Assembly (NCBI GenBank): GCA_036429605.1
Contig: JAVFKD010000004.1
Span: 1,550,001-1,614,000 of the forward strand
DNA length: 64,000 nucleotides
Source of the DNA: Cladobotryum mycophilum
Taxonomy: Eukaryota > Ascomycota > Sordariomycetes > Hypocreales > Hypocreaceae
Direction: 5' to 3'
Every line of letters starts with the position of its first letter. Within the stretch, counting starts at the first letter, position 1. The notes beneath the pieces are model-generated. The model ran no database searches and was not told the origin of the DNA. It saw only the letters and a program-made list of their open reading frames with translations. Positions 46,094 through 59,900 of the stretch are shown one piece after another. Position numbers and translations under genes: made by a program.

Positions 46094-47752
46094 TCAAATT
46101 TCCCAGAAGTTGCCCATTGCACCAGGCCCCATTGGGTCGGGGCTTTCGTCGACTGTCGCGATACCATCATTGTAGTTGGGCATGTAGAAGGCTGGGTCGT
46201 CTTCAACCATGGAGAGGGCCCCAACCGGAGGGTTGCTTTCGTCGTTCTTGTAGAAGCTGGAGTAGTCGATGCTAGTAAGATCAGCCGTGCTGTTGGCCAC
46301 GTTTGCCTGTCGAGAGAGGAAGCTGTTGTTGCCGGCTCCAAAGCCCTCGAAATCGTTATCGCCACCTGGCAAGAAGTCCTCCACCTCAGAGACGTCACCG
46401 GAGTTTGACGTCGTGTTGGCCAAATGGGGGAGCTGCTCCGAACCGCTGCCAAAGTCGAGCATGCCATTGAAGCTCTGTGTGCCGGCCTGACTGTAGCTAG
46501 ATGGGGTAAAGCTCTCGCCATTTGAATCACCGAGGTCGTAGCAACTCCAGTCTACAGATCTTGTGCTAAGGCCCGCGCTGAAAAGAGGAGCGTCGGAATC
46601 CGATGGAAGGGCGTTGGTGTTGCTGTTGAACAAGTCGAAGTTCGGGTTGTATGAGGGGTAGTCGAGTTGGGACAGATCCAGTGGGGGCAAGTTGGCATTG
46701 CTCAACTGGCTGAAGCTGGAAGAGGACATGAGGGGAGATGCCGTCTCAGACTTGACCTGGCGCTGCTCGCGGGTGCCGCAGCCTCGCGAAGTGTCGATCC
46801 TGGTACCAAATAGCAGGTTATCGGAGCTGGTGCCAAAGCTACCGGCGCTGTTGGCAGAGTTGACCCTGTTGAGCTGGTATGGCCCGCATTTCTGTGCAGC
46901 TCGGTTGTGCTTGGATGATGGCTTGTGGTGGCCATGCTGATCAAACGACAGGCCGCCAGGATCGGATGAGTGAACGGTGGCCGCCCGTCGCCGTCTTACG
47001 GGCAACTTGGGCGCAGCAACACCGGCTTGGTTCCTGGCATCATCCGAGTCAGATTCTGGAACCGTGCCCAGCGGGCTGTCCTTCTTTCCGGCGCAGGTGC
47101 ATCGGCCGCCGTGATTACAACAACAGGTTTCTGTGAAGGATGCATGGTTAGGAAACTTGGCAGAGGGCATAAGCAAGATATTCGTGGCTTCGAGCTCACC
47201 CCTGTGGCCCTCGACGGTGGGCTGTAAGTGAGCGCACTTGCTCGTCTTCTCGCCACAGTCGCATTTGATGTGGGCGGCGCGGGACTTGCGCATTGAGCGG
47301 CAGTGGGCACATTGTGAGACGGGGCGACCTTTCTTGTTGATGTGTTGGAGGGGTCGATCTGTGAGGGGGGAGAAGAACAACAAGTTAGCACCAGTTTATC
47401 TGATACAGGTTTGGTAATGTTTTGGTCTTGTCGCAGCTTCTCCTTCAACTTATTGCGGCTGAGAGCAAAAAAGCAATTTAAGACCCGAGGCAGTGGGAAA
47501 GGGTTTCGCGACAAGGTAATGTTGGAGAAGAGCTGCCGGGCGGGCGACCACCACCGCTGCCACTGCCACCACCACCACAACACACCACAACACACAACAT
47601 AGGTAGGCGGCGCGCGGGGCAACACACGGCATGGCAGGTCAGTGGGATGAGTGTGGGAAAGTAGACCACTTACTGGCATGTTGGCAATTGCTGACACGGT
47701 GACCTCGGACGCAGGCCTCACAAGCGAACTTCTCGCCGTCGATTATCATCAT
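46094..47752 (-). CDS. Copper-fist transcription factor
   Basis: Exons 47752-47674, 47358-47200 and 47130-46094 give 424 residues. The N-terminal copper fist starts MMIIDGEKFACEACVRGH, with C11, C14, C23 and H25 as zinc ligands. Exon 2 adds RPLQHINKKGRPVSQCAHC, with the minor-groove KGRP motif at residues 36-39. At the first junction the usual Asp-Arg-Pro reads Asn-Arg-Pro. Further on, KCDCGEKTSKCAH and CCCNHGGRCTC supply extra Cys for Cu(I) binding. The rest is Ser/Asn/Asp-rich, probably an activation region. Relatives (GRISEA, Cuf1, Mac1) control copper uptake genes, while Ace1 relatives control detoxification; which type this is cannot be told. The introns are 315 and 69 nt; the second is divisible by three and has no stop. 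Confidence 0.9.
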
Positions 47753-48170
47753 GAGTGGAGAGTAGAAGAAAGAAATATATAAAGGAAAGGAGTGGAAGTG
47801 GTTGTTGCGGATGTAGATGTAGGTGATGTGTTGTTGTTGTAAGTGAGAAGTAGAAGTAGAAGGAGGAGGAGGAGAAGGAGGAAGGAAGAGGAAGAAAAAG
47901 AGGAACCAGGTTAAAGAGTTTCAACAAGTGGTCGCCAAGTTATGTGTGTGTGGTGGGCAAGGCTACTACTTTTCTGACAGTAGCAATGATGAGCACTGTC
48001 TTTTTGTGGTAGCTGCAATGCTTTTCGGTTCTAGATCGGCGGCAGGTCCTTTGATTAAAAAAAAAAACCAAAAGGTGTGCGAGAGAGAGAGAGTTGTGTG
48101 TGTGTTCTTGAGGGGGCTCCCTGGGGTGGGCGCAGGTGGTGTATGTGTAGGTATATGTATGTATATGTTA

Positions 48171-48441
48171 AATGTAATGTAATGTAATGCGGGTGCGGTG
48201 CAGTGCAGTGCGGTGCAGTTCGGTGCAGTAACTCTTTGGTGCTTTTTCCGTTGCGAGATGGAAGTGGGAACCTTGGGGGGAGCACTTTGGCCGGTTGCGC
48301 GCGAGGGGGAGGGACCGACGTGACCTTTAGAAGTAAAAAGGCGAATTGGAACTGAAGCGTGAACCGAACCGAACCAAACTGAACTGAACTGAACTGAACT
48401 TGAAAGTGACTGGTCTGCGTTGCGTTGCGTTGCGTTGCGTT
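48171..48441 (+). repeat. Cluster of four pentanucleotide arrays
   Basis: Within 270 bp lie (AATGT)n at 48171-48189, a GTGCG/GTGCA array at 48193-48229, GAACC then GAACT units at 48361-48400, and (TGCGT)n at 48416-48441. All have a 5-bp period. They lie 420-690 bp upstream of the copper-fist start. Confidence 0.85.
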
Positions 48442-49238
48442 ACAAGCACATGTCGGGTTGGTTGCACAGACAGCCCAAGCAAGGATTGGACAGTTGCAGG
48501 GCAGGTCAGGATCGGATCAAGAGAGGAGAGGGGGAGGAGAGCCCTGGAGGTGTGTGGATTGAAACCGTTTTTGAATCAAGCACTGGGCTCGTGGTCGACA
48601 AGGGAAAAGCCAATTGAGCCCAGTCAAAGCCCAGTTCAAGCCCAGCTCAGGCGATTATGACGGAGGGAGGCTTGTCGCTGGTTGCTGGTGCTGAATGGTA
48701 CTTGCGTCCGGAGGAGTACTAGGTACAAGGTACCTACAGGTAGCAGCGGGTAGGGGTGCAGGGAAGAAAAACCAAGAAGTGGATCCCTCTCGGGGTGGGG
48801 GTTTTTGTCAATGTGAGAAGCACCAAGAAGGAGTGGAACCTTTTTTAGCAGGTTTTTTTTTGGGGTTGCGTTCGCTGATACAACGTTGGGGCGACTGACT
48901 GAACTGACTGACAGTGACTGAGCCTGGGAGGTAGGTGGGTACGTATTCGTACAGGTACCCGTGCCTTTAGCCTCTGGTAGCCTCTTAGGCAAAAAGGTAC
49001 GTAGCAATTCTCCGTTGGCTTTTTTCAGTCTGGCGTTCTTTTCTTTCTGTCTCTTCTTGTTCTGCTTCGTCTCTCTGATGGTGGTAGATTTTTGGGTAAG
49101 TTTTTTTATTGGGAACGGAATTTCGTCGGTGAGATGTTGAGACTTGGCTGACTGACGCTTTTCTGTTATCAATCAATCTCCTAGGTTCACGTCTTATTCC
49201 TTCTTCTTGTTGTCCACCCCAGATGGAGAGAGAGACCC

Positions 49239-49266
49239 TCTCACACACTCACACACACACACACAC
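49239..49266 (+). repeat. (CA)n microsatellite
   Basis: CA dinucleotides with two CT interruptions, followed by a C4A6 run. Confidence 0.8.
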
Positions 49267-52200
49267 CCCAAAAAAACAAAGGTCGTCTGATACTTGGATT
49301 GCAACTGTTCCGCGGCGCAGTATGGGTATGGGCCAAGGGAAGCAATGCGGGCCTTGGGGAGAATAACGTATTATTCGTTTCGTAAAATAACCCAAAAGGC
49401 TGGTCTTGGCCTTCTGGCTGTGTTGTTGCACGTACGTTGCAAGTACGTATGTAACTTGTAACACACAGTGAGAGAGACAGAGGGACAGAGCCTAGAGCCT
49501 GGAGCTTAGAGGGGAAGAGGGGGGAATGGGGGACGGGGGATGGGTGCGCGTGAGAGAGCTGGTGACCAACGGCTTTGGCGCTCAGCTCGGAACCACTAAC
49601 TCAATGTGTAAAATCGCTGTCAATGGCCCAACCCGTTCCCCAATTTTGGTCAGCCGGGTCGGATGGTCGGTAACAGAGGGGTCTTTTTCTGCTCCAGTGT
49701 CGTCAACGTGCAGCAATTCGGCAGGCCAAGGGAACCAGACACGTCCTTTGTCGCCCGCACGCGGTACCTGTGGATATAGGTAAAGTATATGTAGACAAAT
49801 AGGTACACAAATTGGAGTAGTAGTACGTAGGACGCAAGGTGAGTCAAGGAGGAGTGGAAAGGAGGAAGAGAGCCGAATGAGGAGAGAGAGAGAAAGACAA
49901 GAGACAGATACAGAGACAGAGGACAGAGGACAGAGGGAGTGGGAGAGGAGAATGGATGGGTGGATGGCTACAAAAAGTCCAAGATGACTTTTCGGCCTGA
50001 GGTAGGGTTGTAGCTTGGGGGGTAGGTGGTGGTGAAGATTGTGTTGACGGACAGATGACGAGACAAAAAAAAACGAAGCGAAAGAAAGGATCGCGGGTTG
50101 GGGGACCAGGTCGTTATTTCTGTATTTAATGAATTTGACAAGTCGTAGAAAGGGAAACAGTTCATCACAGCTATAATCATGTATACACACATTATTTCTT
50201 GTAGCTGGTATACACAACCCATCCGTCGCAACATACAACATACATACATAAATACATACATACAATCGATACATACACAATATTGCTAGCTTCGCTCCAT
50301 GCTTTCCGAATGGCACAAAAGCACGATGACGGACGGTGCTGCAGCCCATGATCTGAGGTTCAGGAAAACCCTTGTACCCAGGCGACCACGCCAAGCCGTT
50401 AGCCGAACAGAAAAATCAAGGTGGTGTCGTCGAACAGAAAAGCGTGGAGTCGCCGATGCAAGGCAAGGCCAAAAAGACAAAAAAGAAAAGAAAATTAGGA
50501 AAATTGGGATGAATGGCGAGGTACCCCGTCCATACAGTGCGTCTGCAGTGCGGCTCCGCCGTCTGTCCAGAAAAAGAGACATGAGACATCCATGGGGGTT
50601 TTTTTTTACTTGCACTTGACTGTAACAGGCATGGCTTCCTGGCCAGGGTTCTTCTTTCTTTTCTTGCTGCTGCTGCTCTGCCAGTGCGTGCGCGCTGTTG
50701 CGTTACGTGGTGGGATGGCTCAAGCTCATAGTCTGTAGTGTCCGTACTCTCTCTTTTTTACCTTCTTCATGATGGTGGCGTGCAGGGTGGTGAAGAATAA
50801 CTCGGCATGGTAACCCCGTACTATATCGTATTATTACCCAGCATTATCATGATTAGCCCGTTGCCCTCCCACGTTATTACCATTATCGTATCGTAATCGG
50901 CCACGGTCTCCGTAGATAGATGTATGTCCTGTTGGTTACATATTTTTTTTGGGGGGTGGTGGTGGTGGGTGGTGGGCGATGGGAGGGCGTGTATGGATTC
51001 CGAGCTGTGTGAAAGCTTCCGGGCGGAGGGACGGAATAGGGAGAAGGGAACGGGGGAGGGCATGGATCATGGAGCATGGGTCAAAGAGAATGGGATGCAT
51101 GTGTGTGCAAGGAAGCGTGCACAAGGAGCAGGAGGAACATGTCTGTCTGCCCGTCTGTCATGCTTCATGCTCTCACTCTCTCTCTCGGCTCACGCTCCAC
51201 AGAATCAATGTTCAATACCGGGTGGCCTGCTGCTCATTTTTCCTCGATCGAGTTGCGTCCTACCCACCCGCCCGTCAAGCAACACTAGAAACGTTATCCG
51301 CCGAGACAACACACTTTATTATTCCCGGCAGGCCGGTGTTGCCATTTCACTACTGCTGACCTGGCCTGACCTTCTGGTACTGTGTTGTGCTCTGTGCAAT
51401 AATAGCCGGTCATTTCGTAACGGGGTATCGTGTTATCGTTGCTTCTAGAGGTTCTTGGCGAAAGAGGGGAGTGGGAAAAGGCTGCTGGCTGCCCATTCAT
51501 CGTCCACGGACGACGACGATACCTTTTTTTACCTTGGCTATGTACAAATGAGTAGAGAGCACACGTCCATGATCCATCCGTCCATCCATCCGTCCATCCC
51601 TCGCATCACATCATGACCATGGCTCACGGGCACAGACCCCGAGCCAACAGACCCTGGGCCGGCATCGCGCAATTCTCTTGGCGCTTGCCAATAGGCCTGG
51701 GTCAGCTCCCACATGTAGACAGCAGCAGGCAGGTATGTTCGAGTTATTCCGTAGAGTGCAACCTCCACTTCCCTTCCCTTGTTGACCTGTGTGTTTTGGC
51801 GGTCCGGTTGCTATCATGTGTAATTATGTGATGCCATACGATCCATGCTACATGTTATGTCATGCCATGTCCTTGCCATGCCCTGCCCTGCCGTATACCA
51901 TGCACTGCACTACGCATTTCCTTTCGTTTCGCTTTTCGCGGTGTCCACTCCAATAATAATAACCAGAGCTAACGGGCCGTTCGAGTGGGGGACCACACAG
52001 ATGGTATGTAGCAACCCATGGGTTCTCCATAGATTGTTGGATCTTAATTTCAGCAAAGTTGTTTTTTTCTTCCTTCTTTCTGACGAACAAAGAGATCTAC
52101 AGTCACAGTCCATCTTTACTCACCCTCCCCCCACCTCTCTTCCTTCGCCTCAGGCGACTGACTACTGACTAAGGTTACGTGGCATACGTGACATCCCAAC

Positions 52201-55200
52201 TTAACCTACTGAGGCTAAGATAAGGTAAAATCCACGGATGCGACTTAGAAGATGACGGCGAAGGTTCTGGGCCGTAATCATCAGAGTTTCAATGTCTCAA
52301 AGAATGATCGATGGGCGACGGCCATCCTTCTACTATCAGCCAAGGCCATCTTCCGCCCCATATAGCAGCAGCCAAGAAGGTTCGGGCACTGCTGTGTTGC
52401 GCGCTGTGCTTCTTGCTTTAACGCGGGATAGGCAACAGCCAAAGCTCTGGGTACCGCGGTTGCAATGGCACGGAAGATCACCAGGCATGTAGTCTATGTA
52501 GAAGGGTAGGTAGGCAGGCAAGGTACTAGGTAAGGGGGGACCCAGCTTCACCCAGCTACCCTTTGAGATGCGTGCGTTTGGAGTCCCCGCAAAAGCTACG
52601 ATTTCCAGTTAGAGTGCGTCGCCGTGCCCTAGACTAAGGTGTTGCTATGCTGCTTGTATGCTGCAAGGTATGGGGTTGGCATGGGGGATGGGGATGCCCA
52701 CAGATTCTCCGTTGGTTCTGCCGTTGTATTTTTTGTCCCATTCACATTCATCAAAGACGTGATGGTGGGTGAGATTGGCGGGCGTGTATTGAAACCGCTT
52801 AAACCGACCGGGGGGTATAGGCAAAGAGTTGAATAGGAAAGGCTAGGGTGGCCTATCGCATGCACGTCTGGAGCTCGTCAGTGGGCTTGGCTTCATGTCC
52901 ATGTTCCAACTAGTAATGTATGTATGTATGTCGGTATGTGTTAGAATATGTAGGTCTATGTAGGGACGGTCCTATTTTTGTTGGGATCGATTTTAACCTG
53001 GGAATAAGGAAATGGCATCACTCTGTCTCGATTCGAGAGGGGGGTCTTTTCGGTTTTGTTTTTTTGGCCTACTGCAGCCCTTCATTTGCCGATAGCCACC
53101 TTCCTTCAACAACTGGAACAACATGAGAGAATGTCTCAAAACTATACTCATAAGTGAATCGGGTAATCAGTAAGATGATTGGATAGATAGAGACAGAGAA
53201 AGAGAGAGAGAGAGAGTAGTCTTGTCCTTCTTGGCTACCTACTCATGCTCGATTTGGTCGCGGAAAATGGGACTGGAACACACTTGGGTAGCTTAATAAT
53301 GATAAGAGGTAGCAATGCTAAGGCAGATCATTGTTGCATCAGTTTCGGCCCGTCGGAGGAATCAGAATCTGGACCTTATTCGAATTAATCCTCCGTCAGA
53401 GACCGAAAATCCAGGGGGGGGCACCATTTAGAATGTAGAATGTACGCCGAAGCCTTGCGTTGGTGATGGGGGCAAACCTGGGGCACGGAGATGAAGGAAT
53501 AAAAAAGTAAAAGAGGCTGCTGCACTGCATACCTAGGTAGGTTAATTTGCTTGGCTGGCTGCATATCGTATGGACGGATTGGAGAGATGGATTGGAGGGA
53601 TCCATGCTCCATTCAACTGCACTGACCTCCATCTGCGCCTTGAAATCCGTCCCTGCATGCACGATATTGACAGATTGAGAAAAAAGTTCCGGTCAGTATC
53701 GGAGCTGTTGTGAAATAAACAATGCACTAGAAAATGGACACGGCGTTTTTCATAATGTAATGATTGGCAAAAAAGTATTCCGTAGTGCTAGATTAAACTG
53801 ATCATTGAAATGCTTATTTTGGAGTGCGAGGGCGGCGAGTTGCTTGAAGGTCGATGTCAACATGTGACCTGTCTCTTGGATATGATGCAAGCGTAATCGA
53901 ATTGAGTTATCCGTTCCAAGGATGCGAAATACGAATTTCTTCACCAAAGACACTAATAACCCGTATTCCAGGTTACCTACGTGCTTCTACCTTAGTACCA
54001 ACGTTACGTACGCAGGTGCCCGTACGTACCTGCAACTTGTTGGTCTCGATACTGGTATTATGATCTACTATTGCTGAAAATGATGCATTCCTCCAATGCG
54101 TCGAGTCCAAACCAGAAAGCGAACAAAGTGGCCGCCGCCGCCGTATTACTGCCTACCTTATCCCAAAGGCGCACGCTTGGCATCTGCAATGCCATGAAAG
54201 TAATGCCCCTAAGCGCCTGCCAATGCTACCCTTCTTAGGCGAACCGCTACTACTCACTTGTACCTCTTGCAAGGTACGTACGTACGGCGGAAGAGTTGTG
54301 CGGGAAATCGATGAGCTGGCGATGGATGTTCTGCGTCTCTCGCTCGCCCCCTTCTTCTCTTTTAACCTTGCTCTACCATGCCAAAACAGGGCTAGAATGA
54401 TTCACATATTAACAATGCATAGGACCTTGTTGAGAATGACGGCATGCTACTCCGTACTCTCACTTACGGAAGACCGTCTGTCAGTCAGTCTGTTTTCTTC
54501 GGCCATGTCTCAGGGCTAATTGATAGGGCATCCCATCCCACTTGGGAAGCTCACGGCACAAAGAGGTTATGGGGTGGAGCCGACCATACATGGCATTCCG
54601 TTTGCCTCTCTCCACTCACTTGACATTTGCCCAGCCAGGCCGTTGTTACGCTGCATTCGCTCCTACGTGCCCAAGTTAAATTGCGACTTCCCACGCGCTT
54701 GGCCGATCCCCGCCGCATAATGGACGATGGTCCCTGAAGCAGCAGCTGGAGAAAAAAGGACCCCTAGAGCCCCTAGAGGAGCAGAGGAGGACAAGGCCCT
54801 TGTTCTTCACCGTTGGTTGGCTAGCTGGCTTGCCCTATGATTCCATATCAGAGGTACCCTCACCCCGGGCAGGGCAGGGCAGGGCAGGTTTGTCCGTTGG
54901 ATGCGGGCACCTAAGCCCTTCGGTCGCGGGCTGTGCAGTGCAACAATCAACAGACACGAACCAACTGATGTGTATAACTACAGCAATTACCCCGAATCGT
55001 GAAACACAAGATGGACCAGGCAATCAATCACGGTCGATGAGATGTCACATACGATAGGGACAGGAGCAAGGTAATATCCTGAAATCTCCGTCTTCCTGTC
55101 CAAGCGCGCGCACCAGCCCAAAGCCAACAGACAAATGCAAATTACACAAGCGAAATGGGTGAAACCGCGATCGAGGCTATGGGTCAGGTGAAAGATCACA

Positions 55201-56346
55201 GGCTATCGACGCCACAAACCGATGGTGGTAACAAGACCAGACCAGAGAAGACACATAAATGTGTTGCCTTCTTTCAGTCTTTGACGCCGTGTTGAGACAG
55301 CTTTAGCTGCCGGACAAATAGCAAGGCGTAATGCTAGTCATGTCTCCCCAAGCCCTCCGAGAAATGTCCAGGAAGAGGATCAAAGACCCTACCTACCTAC
55401 GGGACACCCCACGCCAAATATTCGCACTGTGGACAATGTCACTCGAAAATGGATCGGAATCTACCATCCACACCTCCCATGCGGCACCGTGATTGGGCCA
55501 AACGTGGTTATGCGAGCCACCCAAAGCTGTCAAAGGACTGCATCGTCGTGAAGAAGAGGAATCTTTCCACCCGATCTTCTAGAAGCTTGAGAACAGACCC
55601 GTTGTCTCTCATTGGATCACTCGATGCGGGTCTGGGCTTGGCTTTCGTCACAGCCAATTTACGGGCGGCCGATGATTTCCTCTGCCAGACATGCAGACTT
55701 TTCCCACCAACCGAGGATGCATATGTATGGATTGCCTTGGGATGGATGGGTCTTTTTTTTTTTGGGCTCGGCTGCTATCTTGCATTCCATGTCCATACCC
55801 AAGCCCTGCCTTGCACACCGAAGCTGTTCCAACACGGTAGCTAGTGCACACCTTGGATGGTGGGCAAATCCAAACCAACCCAAACCGAACGAAGCAGCCA
55901 GTGCTGACATGATGATCTCCGCGCAAACGCAATACCTACCTACCTACCTAGGGAATCACAATGGGCGCCATCACGGGCCGATCGGCCTTGCCCGTTGAGA
56001 CTACCGAAAGGCTGCAGCGTTTGTGTGATCTTTGGGCCCTTGGGGGTCCGGTCCTTTCGCCGATTGTTATTTCAGGCTTCAGGCGTCAGGGTTTGAATGA
56101 ATGGATGGATGAATGGAATGGAATGGTGGTCAATCGAGGTCACGTCATGTCGGGGCCAACCAGCCAGCCTTGCAAAACAAAGCTGCCTTTTGGTTGGCTT
56201 TGGGGGGAATAGGCGCCACGAGCGATCCAGATGCTGGGGGTCTGGGACACTGGCTGGCCCGGAGTTTTTCACGACAACCGCCATTTGCGCCCGCTCTCTC
56301 TCTCGTGTCAAGTTGTAGTTGCTGGCGTCCGCATTTCTGTACCTCG

Positions 56347-56380
56347 TGCCCATGCTCATGCTCATGCTCATGCTTCATGT
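56347..56380 (+). repeat. ATGCTC hexanucleotide repeat
   Basis: Four copies of CATGCT/ATGCTC in tandem. Confidence 0.8.
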
Positions 56381-56741
56381 CCATAGTACTTGTATCCATG
56401 TCCCCTCAGCAGCAGCACACCCACCTTTTGCATCCGTTAATGACCGTACGGCAAGAGGCGGATCAGAGTGCTACATGAACCTGCAGAGAGCCATGCGCAT
56501 TTCTAGTATTTGAAATGAAATAGATTGAGGGGAGCCCAAACAACTTTGGGGATTGGCTGACTTGTCAGATAGAGTGCTGTACTACCTTGGATAACCGCCC
56601 ACGCCTATGCCCACGCCTACCTACGCCCACGTCCACCCACCCACGCCTTTGACAATTGACATAGGCTTTGCAGGTTGCACATGGCAAATCTTGCACATGT
56701 TACTATATGTAGGTACGAACACCTGTGGATACCTACGGTAA

Positions 56742-56792
56742 GCAGCAGCGGCAGCAGTAGTACAAGTAGCAGCAGCAGCAGCAGCAGCGCGC
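56742..56792 (+). repeat. (AGC)n microsatellite
   Basis: About 50 nt of AGC triplets with a few GGC and AGT variants. It is not inside an accepted reading frame. Confidence 0.85.
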
Positions 56793-56921
56793 AGCATGTC
56801 AGAAAAGACGTGTGTTAACATTATGTCAACAAAATGCACAGATTACCTATGAATAATGTCCATGCCTGTCTTTTCTCCTTCGGATCAATGACTGCCCATT
56901 TCCCGGGTGCCCCTCTCCGTA

Positions 56922-56944
56922 TCTCTCTCTCTCTCTCTCTCTCT
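56922..56944 (+). repeat. (CT)n microsatellite
   Basis: About 23 nt of perfect TC dinucleotides. Confidence 0.9.
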
Positions 56945-59900
56945 ATCTCTTTCGTCTCCATTCTAATCTGCAATCAGCAGCAGCATCTTGATCTTGACTG
57001 GCTCAATTCCGGGAGCAAGAGAAAAAATTTCACATTGGGCCCTCTTTTTCCTCTCCCAACCCCGCCTGAACTCACCACAGCCTATGGAGGCCCAGTTGTC
57101 TGGGTGATCTGCCCAGTTCCGCCCACCTGCTGACAGGCTTTAATTTCCAACCCAAATCTGCCATTTGCTGCTTTTCTTTCCTTCTCCTCTTTCATCCCAT
57201 CCAATACATACCGAAAAACCTCTTCTGTGGCATCCTGCAATCCCGCCGTTGGTCGTCGCGAATGCACCATGACGTCCACCACCATCTTACTTTTTGTTGT
57301 TTAGACTCGTTAAGTCTTAAGTCGGTCGGCCGCTGTCGCTTTCGCGCTTTGCAGAAGCATTTAGGCGGAGTTGCCGCCTTTTGGGACGCAAAGACGATGG
57401 ATGCCCTGCGATGCGATGCTATGCTATGCGATGCTAGGTATGCTGCGTGCGTGCGTGCGTGTGTGTGTGTTCTGAGCGAGCTGGGGGCCATTTCCAATTC
57501 CAATGAACGTCCATCTGGGGGCCACGCCTTTGCCCATGGGGTAAGGAGCTCAATCAGCTCCAACTCCTGGGAAGGGCTGCCGTTCTATCCAGATGCTCCG
57601 AGGATATTGCCCATCACCCATTCACCCAGCATCAAGCAAGCTGGAGCACGCGCCCCACGCTTGGACCGGCGGCCTTGATCATTTTAGTCACCGCCCATCT
57701 TTCTGTTGGTGGTTTTTCCGACACCGACTTTTCTTCAAATTATGGAAGAATAATATCTAGCCACGGCGATCGCTCTCTTTGAACGTCTCCGGATCATCAT
57801 CATTCTACGAGACCAAGAGCGTCCTTCAAGCTGATGATATGCTGTGGCAAACGACAGCGACTTTACTAAGAGCCATTAGTCCAAGGTAAACCATGGCTCG
57901 ACTCTGTGACCTGCTGGGTTGCGTTGATTGACGCGACTTCACATTCTCATTCGTGATGTACTTTTTTTTTGCCAGATCATACATTGTTCTTCTGAACTTT
58001 GTATATCGACATTCTCTGTCAACTCAATTGGCTTGGATGTTTTCGCACTGGCATAGATCAAATTAGCTCGTTGCTGGGCACCCGGCTTAGAGATGTCGTT
58101 TTGAACATCAAAGACAAGCCGGGAATCAGCTGTAGAAACATGTCTCCCCCAATAAAAGTCTGTAGTTTTTTTTTCTATTTCTCCTCCCCAGTGTCTCGTT
58201 AAGCGCCCTTGATCAGCCGTAGCCTCAGACCTTTTTGGGGTTGAGGGCATGTGACAATCCAGTCTGCGGCGCCAATGTACGGCGTTCGTTTCAGGACAGC
58301 CGTTGAATCAACGTACGTACGTACATGCGTGGGGGAGGAGCACAGCGCAACCCCCATCCATGTGGTGGAGTTATTGGCTGTGTTCTAATAATGTCATCTG
58401 TTGACCTGAACGTGGGACAACGATTTAGAGGCGCCTTGGGCGCATATCATATTCCACAGCCTCATCCCATAACTCTCTGGTCATATGCATTCGATCCTGG
58501 ATGGATCCTTGGTTTTGTTTTATTGAGAGTAATTGGACAGCAGGGGTAGCATGTCAAAATGCGGCTCTCGGACTATTATTCTACTACTACTACTACTCTA
58601 CAATTATGCCCATTATCCAAATGTCAGAACTCTATTGAGGGAGGAGGTAGGCAACTTTGCCCGTGGGTGGTGGTGGTCAGATATCAGATGTCAAGAGACC
58701 TTCTCAGCTCAAGGACGAGCTTACAGCTGCTAGCATAGCACATGTGAGATCAGATTTAATTGAAGGGTTGTTTTGCTGTACCTTGCTGTTTTCTCTCTCT
58801 CTCTCTCTCTCAGCCGTTATCATCAGCACCCGTCATATCCTAATTTTTCCTTTCGCGGACGGGTAATATATGATGTCGCTTATGGAACTTGATTACATGA
58901 ACATTCAGTGCTCGGTCGTCGAAATGGGTCTGATGCAATATCCCGGGGGTAAGGTAGGGGGAGGGAAACCTTTTTTCGGCTTATCTCAGAAAGGACCGAA
59001 CTCCTTTGATAATGCATAGCCATTCTAGACCTCTCTTTTCTCTCTCTCTCCCAGACGCGCTTTTGCGAAAATGCACGAAAGAGCTGAATTAGACGTGGAA
59101 CCCCCCTTGCTGCCGGGGAAGACGGAATGGCTAAATGGATCGGGGTCTTCATTCCCTCCCCTTACCCCCCATGTCTAAAACACGGCAATGAAGAAGAGCC
59201 TTATCCGCGTTTGATGCCGCGCATATAACCCAAACAGGGTTCTTGACAAGGCACTGCATGATTTTGCGGGCATGGTAGGCCATGTTTTTTTGGAAGCTTG
59301 GCCTATGATAAGAGGAAGGTCTGGGGCGAACGGCATTGGGGGAAAATCCTGGGCTGTTTATGTGCCCGTTTGGAGTTCGGTAAAGGGGGAAGACGGGCTT
59401 CGTGAATGCTGTTCTTGATGTAAGTTTCTAGGGGGAGTGGGGTGCTACGTTACCATGTTTTTTACAAGTAGAGGAGGGCACTTTGATGACGGTGACGAAC
59501 CGACTATGGAGAGAGAACTTTAGAAGTAAGGATTTCTTTTTTTGAGGGGAACGACTGACTCGTGGTGATGGAATTGCCTTTGACGCAAGGTCCCTCTAAG
59601 CGACGATCACGGCCCGTTGAACAAGGCTGCCATACCGTTGTGGAGTCTTATTCGGTAGTACATGTGTTGTTTCATCTCTTTTTTCTTTTCTTTTTCTTTT
59701 TCTTTGCAATCCTCCAACTAAATTTGAGCATGTTTCCTCGGATGTGGCATCCGGGAGGATCAACAACGTTGTGAGTGTGTCTTGCAGAAGCGAGATGGGT
59801 TTAAAAAGGGGGCCCTTGTTTTTCGCTTTCTCTCTCTTCCCTTTTTTGGGATACAAAAGGGCGTGAAAAGTAATGGCTCCGCTCTTGGCTACGGGATATA

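Noticed and set aside
48636..49172. 178-codon frame on the minus strand upstream of the copper-fist gene
   Set aside because: Lys/Arg-rich at first, then random, with no family signature. It probably lies in promoter or leader DNA.
49582..50394. 270-codon open frame on the minus strand, the longest in the gene-free block
   Set aside because: Low-complexity Ser/Leu/Val and Tyr/Cys runs from microsatellite-like DNA, no family signature, no splice partners, and a codon pattern unlike the real genes.
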